Part shown: piece by piece, positions 42,639 to 50,581 of the stretch
Layout: each line of letters starts with the position of its first letter
Numbering within the stretch: position 1 is the stretch's first letter
Source: Pleomorphochaeta sp964545735
Lineage (GTDB): Bacteria; Spirochaetota; Spirochaetia; Sphaerochaetales; Sphaerochaetaceae
Direction: 5' to 3'
Length of the DNA: 64,000 nucleotides
NCBI GenBank assembly: GCA_964545735.1
Contig: CAZJGS010000001.1
Span: forward strand, 1-64,000
Program-made: the position numbers and the translations under genes
Notes under the pieces: generated by a model
What the model saw: only the letters and a program-made list of their open reading frames with translations
Databases searched by the model: none
What the model was told of the DNA's origin: nothing

Positions 42639-43976
42639 TTAATTAGATGAATAGTCGTGAGCAAGCTCTTCGAATCTAACAATTTGCCTATGAAAGCCAA
42701 TTTCTAATTTACCGGTTTCACCATTTCTATTTTTAGCAACCAATACCTCTGTTTTTTGTATAGGAATATCTTCCGCATTGTTTCTGTGCAAGAAAATTAC
42801 AATATCAGCATCTTGTTCAATAGATCCAGATTCTCTTAAATCAGAAAGACGTGGTAATTGTCCATCAGTTTGTCTACCTACTTGAGATAAAACAATTATA
42901 GGAATATTTAATTCACGGGTTAACTGCTTTAAAGTTCTAGATATATTAGCAATTTGTTCATGACGTGGAACTGAGTTATCGGTATTTTGAATTAAGCCAA
43001 TGTAATCAACAAAAAGAATCTGTATATCATCTTCTCTTTTCATCTTCCTAGCTTGAGATCTAATATCGTTTAATTGCATATTTGGAGTATCTTGAATATA
43101 AAATTTTTGCTTTGATAAACTATCACATGCATCAAAAATTTGAGACATTTCATTTCCTGTCAATAGTCCATTTCTAATATGAGAAAAATCAACTCGACTA
43201 ATACCTGTTAAAGCTCTCTCTAAAAGGTCGGTAGCTTTCATTTCTAAAGATAGAAATCCAATTCTATAGGAGTGTTGAAGTAGCATATTAATAGCTATAG
43301 TTAGAGCAAATGCTGTTTTACCTATAGAAGGCCTAGCCCCTATAATTACATAATCCTGTTCTTTTAAACCACCTGAAAGGCGTCTATCAAGATCTTTAAA
43401 GCCTGTACTAAAACCTCTAAATCCATCGTCAGTTGTTCTTTTTTCAATAGTATTTATTGTATCTATTAAAAGAGTTGTGGCACTGTAATATTCGCCAGCA
43501 ACATTACCTTTTGAAGCTAAGGAAGATAATGAATTTTCTCCACCATCTATTGTAGTTGATATATCTTGTGTTAAATCAAAAGCATCATCTTTAAGAGATG
43601 TTGCAACAGAAACCAATCGTCTACGCATTGATAACTTCTTTATCATATGTGCATAAATTATTGAATTAGTTGACGACGGTGCTTCATTTGTTAAACTTGA
43701 TATGTAGGAAAGACCCCCACAAATATCAAGTGAATTTTTTTTATTCAAACAATCAACTAATGTAATAATATCTATTCTATTAGTTGAGTTTTCATTTGAA
43801 TAATCAAGCATCGTTTGGAACAATTCTTGATGCCCATGTTTATAGAAGTCTCTTGATTGTATTATGGTAGATAATTCAGTAATTAGTGAATTATCTAACA
43901 AGATTGAACCAAGAATTGCTTTCTCAGCAGCTTCATCATTAGGCAGAATACGAGAACTATTTTCAAACGATGCCAT
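42639..43976 (-). CDS. dnaB: Replicative DNA helicase DnaB
   Basis: A 445-residue hexameric fork helicase. N-terminal domain (about 1-150, starting NDEAAEKAILGSIL) binds primase and loader; the RecA-like C-terminal domain shows Walker A GARPSIGKTAF, FLSLEM, DYIGLI, LSQVGR and LSDLRESGSIEQDADIV. Length is standard and no intein is present. It follows rplI by 11 bases and ends the rpsF block. No terminator was found after it. Confidence 0.96.
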   Translation of the reverse strand: MASFENSSRILPNDEAAEKAILGSILLDNSLITELSTIIQSRDFYKHGHQELFQTMLDYSNENSTNRIDIITLVDCLNKKNSLDICGGLSYISSLTNEAPSSTNSIIYAHMIKKLSMRRRLVSVATSLKDDAFDLTQDISTTIDGGENSLSSLASKGNVAGEYYSATTLLIDTINTIEKRTTDDGFRGFSTGFKDLDRRLSGGLKEQDYVIIGARPSIGKTAFALTIAINMLLQHSYRIGFLSLEMKATDLLERALTGISRVDFSHIRNGLLTGNEMSQIFDACDSLSKQKFYIQDTPNMQLNDIRSQARKMKREDDIQILFVDYIGLIQNTDNSVPRHEQIANISRTLKQLTRELNIPIIVLSQVGRQTDGQLPRLSDLRESGSIEQDADIVIFLHRNNAEDIPIQKTEVLVAKNRNGETGKLEIGFHRQIVRFEELAHDYSSN

Positions 43977-43987
43977 ATTTTTTTCCC

Positions 43988-44692
43988 CTATTCAGTAACA
44001 GGAGCGGCTTCTTCACTAACAGTTTCTTTTGTAGCTTTGTCAGCAGTTTCTTTTGCAGCTTTGTCAGCAATTTCTTTTGCAGCATTGTCAGCAATTTCTT
44101 TTGCAGCTTTGTCAGCAATTTCTTTTGCAGCTTTGTCAGCAGCTACTCTTGCAGCTTCTCTTTCTACTTTTTCGGCAACTTTTTTAGCAGCATCAGCAAC
44201 TTCTTTTGCAGCTCTTTTTTCTTCTGCATCACGTTGTTTAATTTGTGCTTCGCTTTCTACAACAATCTTAACTGTGGAAAAATCTTTTTCATATAAGTGT
44301 ATACGAACTGAATAATTACCAACCATTTTAATCATATGAGAAGCAACTTCAATTTTCTTCTTTTCAACTTCCAGGCCTTCTTTAGCCAAAGCTTCTTGAA
44401 TCATTGCAGAAGTTACACTACCAAACAATTTACCTGAATCACCAGCAGAAACTACTAAGTTTAAAGTTAAATCATTTAATTTATCTTGTAGACTTGCAGA
44501 AGCTTTTCTTTTTTCAACTTTTCTAGTTTCAATTGCTTTTGCACGACTATTTACTATTGCCATGTTTGTTCTATTATGAACAATAGCAATACCTTGTGGT
44601 ATTAGATAGTTACGAGCATAGCCATCTTTTACTACTACTACATCACCCTCTTCACCGAGGTTTATTACATCCTGATTAAGAATAATCTTCAT
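43988..44692 (-). CDS. rplI: 50S ribosomal protein L9 with repeat-bearing C-terminal extension
   Basis: A 234-residue L9 (usual about 150). The core (1-150) is normal: LGEEGDVVVVKDGYARNYLIPQG and the C-terminal domain with LFGSVTSAMI. It is followed by about 85 residues rich in Ala, Lys and Glu, of which five units follow DKAAKEIA, an eight-residue repeat encoded by 24-base DNA repeats. This would make a long charged helix off the stalk-side of L9. The ATG at 44692 with AAGGAG upstream is the start; the longer frame to 44773 lies in the membrane-protein gene. Confidence 0.93.
   Translation of the reverse strand: MKIILNQDVINLGEEGDVVVVKDGYARNYLIPQGIAIVHNRTNMAIVNSRAKAIETRKVEKRKASASLQDKLNDLTLNLVVSAGDSGKLFGSVTSAMIQEALAKEGLEVEKKKIEVASHMIKMVGNYSVRIHLYEKDFSTVKIVVESEAQIKQRDAEEKRAAKEVADAAKKVAEKVEREAARVAADKAAKEIADKAAKEIADNAAKEIADKAAKETADKATKETVSEEAAPVTE
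44017..44160 (-). repeat. Tandem 24-base repeat in the 3' end of rplI
   Basis: Four near-identical 24-base units occupy 44041-44136 with degenerate units either side (44017-44040 and 44137-44160). Each encodes one DKAAKEIA-type octapeptide. Differences between units are single bases, so copy number could change by slippage or recombination without breaking the frame. The unit length is a multiple of three. Confidence 0.85.
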
Positions 44693-44711
44693 ATTGAAAA
44701 CTCCTTCTCTC

Positions 44712-45665
44712 TTACTTTCTATATGTAAACCATGTCTCTGAAACGCCAAAAATTGGCAGTCCAACGACAGCAACTATGTTCAAACCTTGAAATAGTATTA
44801 TTAAAAACAATGTGAGTCCAAATACTCTTGCAGCTTTAGTATGCAAACCTTTAGCGCGCCTTCTGTATAAAACAATTGATAAAGCCTGTATTGCAAACAA
44901 CAAAGCAAAATATAATGCTAAATTTATCACAATTATAGAAACAATCAATGTATAATCTACAACCACTCCAAGTAGAAGCAGAACAAGACTAACTAAAAAC
45001 ATCCACATAAAACTTTCTGGTAGCTTCCAATTCTTAACCCTCTCGTCGAACTCTTCGTCCCCAAGATATCTTGGAGTAGACAACGAAAGAAATACATTAA
45101 AACCAAAACAACCAGCACCTAATGGCAACAACATTGAAAAGACAACAGTTCTCAAAGTGGAAAATAATTCCTGAGGTGATACACCCAACATTAGAGAGGT
45201 CTGTTGTGATTCTTGGCCAAGTACAATATACATTGCGTTAACAATTGCATCATCAACAGCTAACGCCATTTCTGTATCACTTTTAAACCAAAATCCTAAA
45301 ATTGCCATTAAACATGCAACAACTGCAGAACTAGCTATATATCTTATTAAAAGCCTATAGCCGTCTGATAAAACCCAAATCATTGAACTTCCAATAAGTC
45401 CTATCGGTAAGAACAAACCAATAGAGAGTATTCCTAAATTCCCTTTATCAGATAACTCTCCGATTAAAGGAAAAAGCTCTATTGCTAAAACAAATATCAA
45501 TAAACTTGCTAAAGCCCATAAAGTTTTAACTCTCTCTTTGCTACGAGAATAATAAAACAACAACGGTAAAACCAATAAAAATGAGGTAAAACCTACAGCG
45601 TATAGAACAGCACTCATAAAAGTGGCTACGTATACAGAGGTTGTTCTTTTATCGATTAAAACCAT
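44712..45665 (-). CDS. Polytopic membrane protein, DUF2232/YybS-like
   Basis: A 317-residue inner-membrane protein with about eight hydrophobic helices. It sits between rpsR and rplI, the same place as DUF2232/YybS membrane proteins in many bacteria, and the overall hydrophobicity and late helix pattern agree. I recognise it mainly by position and topology. Start at the ATG 45665, with AGGA upstream and 10 bases after the rpsR stop; a TTG at 45689 lies inside rpsR. Function unknown. Confidence 0.75.
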   Translation of the reverse strand: MVLIDKRTTSVYVATFMSAVLYAVGFTSFLLVLPLLFYYSRSKERVKTLWALASLLIFVLAIELFPLIGELSDKGNLGILSIGLFLPIGLIGSSMIWVLSDGYRLLIRYIASSAVVACLMAILGFWFKSDTEMALAVDDAIVNAMYIVLGQESQQTSLMLGVSPQELFSTLRTVVFSMLLPLGAGCFGFNVFLSLSTPRYLGDEEFDERVKNWKLPESFMWMFLVSLVLLLLGVVVDYTLIVSIIVINLALYFALLFAIQALSIVLYRRRAKGLHTKAARVFGLTLFLIILFQGLNIVAVVGLPIFGVSETWFTYRK

Positions 45666-45675
45666 ATTATTCCTA

Positions 45676-45960
45676 TTATTTTCTCTCAAAAGGTAAGTAT
45701 GATAAAATACGAGCCTTTTTAATTTCAGCCGTTACAGCTCTTTGGTGTTTAGCACAGTTACCAGTAATACGAGCAGGAAGGATTTTACCTCTTTCTGTTG
45801 TATATCTTCTCAACTGTTCAGGATTCTTGTAATCTGGTAATGATTTATTAGCACAGAATCTACAAACCTTTTTTCTAAAACCGCCACGACGAGCACCACC
45901 ACTACTTTTTCTAGGGCCTCTATCTTTCTTTTCATCTTTTGCGTCATAATCTTCGCGCAT
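45676..45960 (-). CDS. rpsR: 30S ribosomal protein S18
   Basis: A 94-residue S18. The core shows VCRFCANKS, DYKNPEQLRRYTTERGKILPARITG and CAKHQRAVTAEIKKAR. The CxxC and later C..H make this a zinc-binding (C+) form. The N-terminus is a 30-residue basic extension. S18 pairs with S6 (46580-46861) on the 30S subunit. Confidence 0.96.
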   Translation of the reverse strand: MREDYDAKDEKKDRGPRKSSGGARRGGFRKKVCRFCANKSLPDYKNPEQLRRYTTERGKILPARITGNCAKHQRAVTAEIKKARILSYLPFERK

Positions 45961-45980
45961 TATTAATTTCTCCTTAGATC

Positions 45981-46559
45981 TTAAAATGGAATATCATCAG
46001 CAAAATCTTCTGGACCTGCATCAGATGGGAAATCATTGGTAGCTCCCAAATTATCATTTTGATTATTTGGCTTTCCTACATTGCTATTGTTATTAGCCTG
46101 TGGAAAATTGTTACCTGTATTTCCAAACTGTTGACCACCATTATAACTTGGTGATTTTTGGCCTTGATAATTTTGATTAGAATTTCCATTATTCACATAC
46201 GTTTGTTGGTTCTGGTTATTAGAATTACTACCACCGCCTAACAAACTCAAAGAATTTACTATGACCACTACTTTGTTTCGTTTTTGTCCATTGGTTTCCC
46301 AACTTTGTTGTTCCAAATATCCTTGAATTGATATTTGTTGACCTTTAGTAAGATACTGACTCACACCTTCTGCAGATTTACCAAAGTAAGTACAATCAAA
46401 AAAACTTACAGAATCATTCCAAGAACCATCCTGAGACTTTTTTTTCCTATTAACTGCTATCGAAAACGAACAAATTGCAAAACCAGAATTTGTATAACGC
46501 ATTTCACAAGGACGAGTGAGTCTTCCAACTAACGCAACAATATTTAAATCAGTAGCCAT
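45981..46559 (-). CDS. ssb: Single-stranded DNA-binding protein
   Basis: A 192-residue SSB: OB-fold (1-110, NIVALVGRLTRPCEMRYT, YLTKGQQISIQGYLEQQ), a flexible Asn/Gln/Gly-rich linker (110-175), and the acidic tip DFADDIPF that binds partner proteins. It sits between rpsF and rpsR as in most bacteria. Confidence 0.96.
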   Translation of the reverse strand: MATDLNIVALVGRLTRPCEMRYTNSGFAICSFSIAVNRKKKSQDGSWNDSVSFFDCTYFGKSAEGVSQYLTKGQQISIQGYLEQQSWETNGQKRNKVVVIVNSLSLLGGGSNSNNQNQQTYVNNGNSNQNYQGQKSPSYNGGQQFGNTGNNFPQANNNSNVGKPNNQNDNLGATNDFPSDAGPEDFADDIPF

Positions 46560-46579
46560 ATACCATCTCCATTAAACTT

Positions 46580-46861
46580 TTAATTTTCTTTATTAACAAA
46601 CAAGAATTTAATAATTGAATTGTTTAATAAGAACCTTTTTTCGAAAGTTACAATAGATGCAGGATCTGCGGAAATTTCATAATAGAAATAGTGACCTTTA
46701 TCCTGTTTCTTCATTTCGTAGGCGAATAATTTTACACCTAAATCATCTTGCTTGGTGATTTCAACACCAGCAGCTTCAAACAAACTGGAAACTAGCTTAA
46801 GCCCAGCTTGAGTGTCTTCTTCATTTGCTCTGAAGATTACAGTGAACTCATAATTTCTCAT
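46580..46861 (-). CDS. rpsF: 30S ribosomal protein S6
   Basis: A 93-residue S6 with MRNYEFTVIFRANE at the start, DLGVKLFAYEMKKQDKGHYFYYEI in the centre and a C-terminal end KFLFVNKEN. GGAGG precedes the start. It heads rpsF-ssb-rpsR-membrane protein-rplI-dnaB. Confidence 0.95.
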   Translation of the reverse strand: MRNYEFTVIFRANEEDTQAGLKLVSSLFEAAGVEITKQDDLGVKLFAYEMKKQDKGHYFYYEISADPASIVTFEKRFLLNNSIIKFLFVNKEN

Positions 46862-46970
46862 GGTTCCTCCTTACGGACATTACGATCCACATGCGTGGAT
46901 AAAGAGGCTTCTTTATAATTTAATTTCTTAAGCAAATAAAAAATTATAAAGTGTGCGTTTGTCATACCAA
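46862..46970 (-). promoter_or_regulatory. rpsF promoter and structured leader
   Basis: On the minus strand, TTGGTA (46970-46965), 16-base spacer and TATAAT (46948-46943) give a leader of about 75 bases. It contains ATCCAC-GCAT-GTGGAT, a perfect hairpin just before TGTCCG and the AAGGAGG ribosome site. A hairpin plus a nearby CCG is what the S6:S18 autoregulatory leader shows, so feedback by the S6-S18 complex is plausible. Confidence 0.5.
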
Positions 46971-46998
46971 ACACAACAATCGATACTGTTCGCTAGAA

Positions 46999-47024
46999 AA
47001 CCGTCGGAATATAAACCGACGGTT
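46999..47024 (-). terminator. Intrinsic terminator of the 29-residue gene
   Basis: AACCGTCGG and CCGACGGTT pair perfectly around an eight-base loop; GCTA/TAGC extends the stem outside. On the minus strand TTTT is within the right arm and its flank. It lies 47 bases after the small basic gene at 47071-47160. Confidence 0.7.
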
Positions 47025-47070
47025 AATAGCTAAGTGCTGCTAGCTGCAGCAAAAGCGAATTGCCTAAGAA

Positions 47071-47160
47071 TTATTTATTCTTATGTCTATTCTTTCTGAG
47101 TTTTTTCTTTCTCTTGTGAGTGGCAATTTTGTGCTTCTTTCTTTTTCTTCCACAAGGCAC
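47071..47160 (-). CDS. 29-residue basic ribosomal protein, AURKAIP1/COX24 type
   Basis: A very short gene, GTG start at 47160, stop at 47071. AAGGAG lies seven bases upstream of the start, exactly placed. The product is almost all Lys, Arg and His: it begins PCGRKRKKHK, then IATHKRKKKLRKN, and ends RHKNK. This pattern (xxGKKRKRHKxATHKRKK) is shared by tiny ribosomal proteins of Bacteroidetes and relatives annotated with the AURKAIP1/COX24 domain. A strong hairpin terminates it. It is easily missed because it is below usual gene-length limits. It has no close partner gene; the rpsF leader follows beyond the terminator. Confidence 0.8.
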   Translation of the reverse strand: MPCGRKRKKHKIATHKRKKKLRKNRHKNK

Positions 47161-47405
47161 TATAGAGCTCCTTATTATTATGTTTTTCCGGTTTAGATAT
47201 CACAACGTGACCCGAAGTTTGTTTGTATATTCAATTTCTATTTGTTTGTTGCAAAATCTAGGTAATATTAATTACAATCGCTCAAACAAATACTTTCTTA
47301 AGCATATTAGCTTTAAAATATTTATTCAAGGCTAATCACTAAAAAAGTATATAGTTTTTAATAAAACATACAGCATTTAAATAGAATTTTCTTTGGGCTT
47401 TTTTG

Positions 47406-47435
47406 TTGTTTTTATATATAAAACAAGTATATAAT
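47406..47435 (+). promoter_or_regulatory. Promoter of murD
   Basis: TATAAT at 47430-47435 with a weak TTGTTT at 47406-47411 (18-base spacer). AAGGGAG follows just before the ATG. Confidence 0.4.
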
Positions 47436-47458
47436 AAATTCAAAAGGGAGCGCTATTA

Positions 47459-48772
47459 ATGAAAATATTAATATTTGGATTGGGTATTAATGGTGGTGGC
47501 TTTGCGGCTGCTAAATATTTTTTAGTACACAATCACACTGTTCTGATTACAGATTTAAAAACTCAAGAATCATTTGGTAAACCTTTACAAATTTTAAAAG
47601 AATTAGGTGCTATTTTTAGACTTGGGGAGCATTTGGTTGAAGATTTTCTTTGGGCTGATTTGGTAATTAAAAACCCATCTATTTTACCAAACAACAAATA
47701 CTTACAGTATGCAAAACGAATTTCAACTGATTTTGTATACCTTTTTGAAAATTTTAATTTAGATAATATAAAATTAATTGCAGTTACAGGCACAAAAGGA
47801 AAAACAACAACAACTTATGCTATTAATCATGTTTTAAAAAAAATGAATTATAATTCCAAACTAGTTGGGAATATGGGAATTAGCGCCTTTGAAATTGCAA
47901 GCTACATAGAAGATAACAAAAAGCCTATAGATTTTTTAATTTGCGAATTTTCTTCCTGGCAACTTAGAGATATTTTTAATTATTTAAACGGTGATTTTCC
48001 TCATACAAAAATATCAGTCTTTACAAACTTACTTGAAGATCATCAAAACACATATGATTCTATGGAAAGATATTTGCAAGATAAATTAAAAGTATTTACA
48101 AGAAATACTGAAACATCAATTTGCCCTAAAGCTTTTGATAAAGCAATACAAGAAAAAACGCTATTAAAGAAAAAAAATATTATCTTTTTAGATGAAAAAA
48201 TACCTGATCAATTGATAGATAAACCTGAATTAGTGCCTGCTTTTAAAACATTAGAAGTCTTAAACATAAAGAATAATTTAATACTTCAACACTTTAACAC
48301 TTTCAAAGGTGTTGCTCATCGCATTGAATGGGTAGGCTCTTTAAACAACATATTATTTGTTAATGATAGTGCTGCAACTATTCCAACAGCCACTGAGTTT
48401 AGCATGTCACATTTTAAAAATGTTAATATACATTTAATATGTGGTGGAACTGACAAAGATTTAAAAACTACAAATATGCAATCCATATTAAATAGAGCCA
48501 AATCTATTACTTTATTAGATGGAACCTTTACAAAGAATAAACTTATATCTTTTTTACAAAAGCAAGAAATTTGCTACCATGGCCCCTTTAACAATATGAA
48601 AGAGGCTTTCAACTCAGCATTCACTTTAGCAAAAGAAGACCATGATCGTGATATGAGAGTTGTCTTACTCTCTCCAGGGGCTGCTAGCTTTGATATATTC
48701 TTAAATGAATTTGATAGAGGCAATCAGTTTAAAAAACTTGCAAAAGAAGTTATCGGTAAAGTCGAAACCTAA
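47459..48772 (+). CDS. murD: UDP-N-acetylmuramoyl-L-alanine--D-glutamate ligase
   Basis: A 437-residue Mur ligase adding D-Glu to the peptidoglycan precursor in the cytoplasm. N-terminal Rossmann domain (IFGLGINGGGFAAAKYF), central ATP site TGTKGKTTTTYA, LVGNMGISAFE, then VFTNLLEDHQNTYDSMERY and a C-terminal domain with HRIEWVG, FVNDSAATIPTAT and LLSPGAASFDIF. Its 3' end overlaps the convergent FemAB-like gene by 23 bases. Confidence 0.94.
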   Translation: MKILIFGLGINGGGFAAAKYFLVHNHTVLITDLKTQESFGKPLQILKELGAIFRLGEHLVEDFLWADLVIKNPSILPNNKYLQYAKRISTDFVYLFENFNLDNIKLIAVTGTKGKTTTTYAINHVLKKMNYNSKLVGNMGISAFEIASYIEDNKKPIDFLICEFSSWQLRDIFNYLNGDFPHTKISVFTNLLEDHQNTYDSMERYLQDKLKVFTRNTETSICPKAFDKAIQEKTLLKKKNIIFLDEKIPDQLIDKPELVPAFKTLEVLNIKNNLILQHFNTFKGVAHRIEWVGSLNNILFVNDSAATIPTATEFSMSHFKNVNIHLICGGTDKDLKTTNMQSILNRAKSITLLDGTFTKNKLISFLQKQEICYHGPFNNMKEAFNSAFTLAKEDHDRDMRVVLLSPGAASFDIFLNEFDRGNQFKKLAKEVIGKVET

Positions 48773-49730
48773 AATACTCGACAATTTTAAAAAGCAAATA
48801 ACTTATCTTCTTTATTGGATAATCTAGAGTGGGAATTCTTTGAAAAAACTCTCCTCCAAAAGATGATTTGAATAAAGTTAAGCTTTTAAGATGTTTAGAT
48901 TTTTCATCACTTCCAATACCAAATAAATCATATTGTTTTAAACCTAAATTTTTAGAAAGTTCTATAGCATAATCTTGTAAACTATAACTTGGAGAAAATC
49001 CGTCTATTCTTTTTGAAGCACCAAGGAGATATACAGCTTCTTTTTTACCAATCAATATAATAATTCCAGCTACAACCACGCCCTCTTTATAAGCGAAAAG
49101 CAATTTTGGTTTTACTATATCCTCGGTTAAAAAAATATTATTTATATATTCTAAACTTCTCGTTTGAAAACAATCTCTTTTTGCAGTTGCTTCATAAATA
49201 GAATACCAAACTTCAATATTATTTTTAGTCGGTTTTACATCTTCAACTGTTATAACATTTTTATTTTTTATTAAATTACGTTTGGCTCTTTTTTTATATT
49301 GTAATCTTATGTCAAATATGTTCTGTTGTAGAGAAATTTTTACAGTCTTTTCTGGTTGAATACTTTCTTTATTAACTTGAAAAATCTTTTCAAAAGATTC
49401 TAAATCCTTATACTCAAAGGGTAAATCAATTCTGAAAAATATAACCTTATTTTTAGTAATTTTGTTAATGTATTTTATGATATTTTCTATTTTATTGGAG
49501 GATAATGTAAAATCTCCATTGATACAAATAGGAGAAAATGGAATATAAGCTAATTTATTTTTAAATATTAAAGATTTATATAGTACAAGAATTTGAAATA
49601 CTTTTTTATCATCTTCAATTTTGTAAGCTTCACTATCCCATCCATTATTGTTTTTGAGCTCAGCCCAATAACAACTAACAAATGGGTGATCTGATGTCAA
49701 ATCTTTTAAATCAATCAGGGTAATAATCAC
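48750..49730 (-). CDS. FemAB-like aminoacyltransferase
   Basis: A 326-residue protein of the FemAB/BioF2 (GNAT-like) group that adds amino acids to lipid II cross-bridges. Recognisable parts: AKRNLIKNKN, a charged helical stretch, LFAYKEGVVVAGIIIL, YLLGASKRIDGFSPSYSLQDYAIE and GLKQYDLFGIGSDE. The start is a GTG at 49730 with a weak AAAGAGA site. It lies 13 bases after the secreted-protein gene at 49744, likely in one transcript. The neighbour murD fits a cell-wall role. Confidence 0.78.
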   Translation of the reverse strand: MIITLIDLKDLTSDHPFVSCYWAELKNNNGWDSEAYKIEDDKKVFQILVLYKSLIFKNKLAYIPFSPICINGDFTLSSNKIENIIKYINKITKNKVIFFRIDLPFEYKDLESFEKIFQVNKESIQPEKTVKISLQQNIFDIRLQYKKRAKRNLIKNKNVITVEDVKPTKNNIEVWYSIYEATAKRDCFQTRSLEYINNIFLTEDIVKPKLLFAYKEGVVVAGIIILIGKKEAVYLLGASKRIDGFSPSYSLQDYAIELSKNLGLKQYDLFGIGSDEKSKHLKSLTLFKSSFGGEFFQRIPTLDYPIKKISYLLFKIVEYFRFRLYR

Positions 49731-49743
49731 AATATCTCTTTCA

Positions 49744-50427
49744 TTAATTACTTACAATCACGACTTTAACATAACCTTCCATATCCCAAAGTTGACTAAC
49801 ACTATTGGTATAACCATCCCACCCAAAATTAAAGTTAATTAAATCAAGCGCTTGCATTCCAGATGGAATTGCAATATCAAATTTATATCTTCTTGCATTT
49901 ACAGTTCTATTAACTCCATAATTCATAGTTGTGCTTTGATTTTGTACGCTTTGATCCGCTGCTATATATTTTGTTGTGAATATCCAAAAACCAAATTCAC
50001 TTTGACTTAAATTATAGTTTAAAGAAATTGATATATTGGGATAATTCGCAATCCCCGCATCGTACAAGGTATCTTCGACTGGGTGAAATATTTCTGAATA
50101 ATAAATATTTAGTTCATAATTTTTTCTAAATATCCATCCGGAACTACTAAAATTACTATATGTATAAAGATTAAAACTTTCAGTTTGCCCAGAATTGGCT
50201 AAATTATAATCTTCAGTCTGATATTGAATTGAGTTTTGCTCATAATCGATCCCTTGATAATTTGCTGAAAGAATAAATATAGGATTTTTATTAGGATTCC
50301 AAATTCCAGAAATTTCTAAAGGTGTATTCAATGATAGTCCTGAGATTGGTGTGATCAGAGGATCTGCAAAAATAAAACTTGTAAGTACTGTCACAATCAT
50401 CAATAAAATTATTTTTTTTCTTTTCAT
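49744..50427 (-). CDS. Secreted protein A, function unknown
   Basis: A 227-residue protein with a signal peptide at 1-21 (KRKK, hydrophobic core, FADP). The mature part is rich in Asn, Ser, Tyr and aromatic residues and predicted to be beta-rich. YTYSNF at 88-93 followed by an NYELNIYY strand recurs in the divergent gene at 50582, indicating a shared fold. No known domain is recognised. It is probably cotranscribed with the FemAB-like gene. Confidence 0.65.
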   Translation of the reverse strand: MKRKKIILLMIVTVLTSFIFADPLITPISGLSLNTPLEISGIWNPNKNPIFILSANYQGIDYEQNSIQYQTEDYNLANSGQTESFNLYTYSNFSSSGWIFRKNYELNIYYSEIFHPVEDTLYDAGIANYPNISISLNYNLSQSEFGFWIFTTKYIAADQSVQNQSTTMNYGVNRTVNARRYKFDIAIPSGMQALDLINFNFGWDGYTNSVSQLWDMEGYVKVVIVSN

Positions 50428-50546
50428 TTTTTTTCTCTTTTAGTTAATTACATCTATAATTTAACATGGAAAATAAATTATAACAATAATTTAAAGACTT
50501 GTTTTACAAAATTAGATAAAAAACATCCCTATATTTGTAAAAATGA

Positions 50547-50575
50547 TTGACAATAAGCTTTGTAAGTATTAATCT
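50547..50575 (+). promoter_or_regulatory. Promoter giving an apparently leaderless transcript
   Basis: Consensus TTGACA (50547-50552), exactly 17 bases, TAATCT (50570-50575). The ATG is at 50582, six bases after the -10, where transcription normally begins. No Shine-Dalgarno is visible between them. Confidence 0.55.
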
Positions 50576-50581
50576 TATGAC

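Noticed and set aside
42639..43976. Intein in dnaB
   Set aside because: The length of 445 residues is standard and all motifs are contiguous.
44017..44160. CRISPR-like array
   Set aside because: The units are 24 bases without spacers and lie in frame inside rplI. No CRISPR array or cas gene was seen anywhere.
43970..44315. Two open frames opposite rplI with strong repeats (Phe/Ser/Cys- or Ala/Ser-rich)
   Set aside because: They are shadows of the 24-base repeats of rplI read on the other strand.
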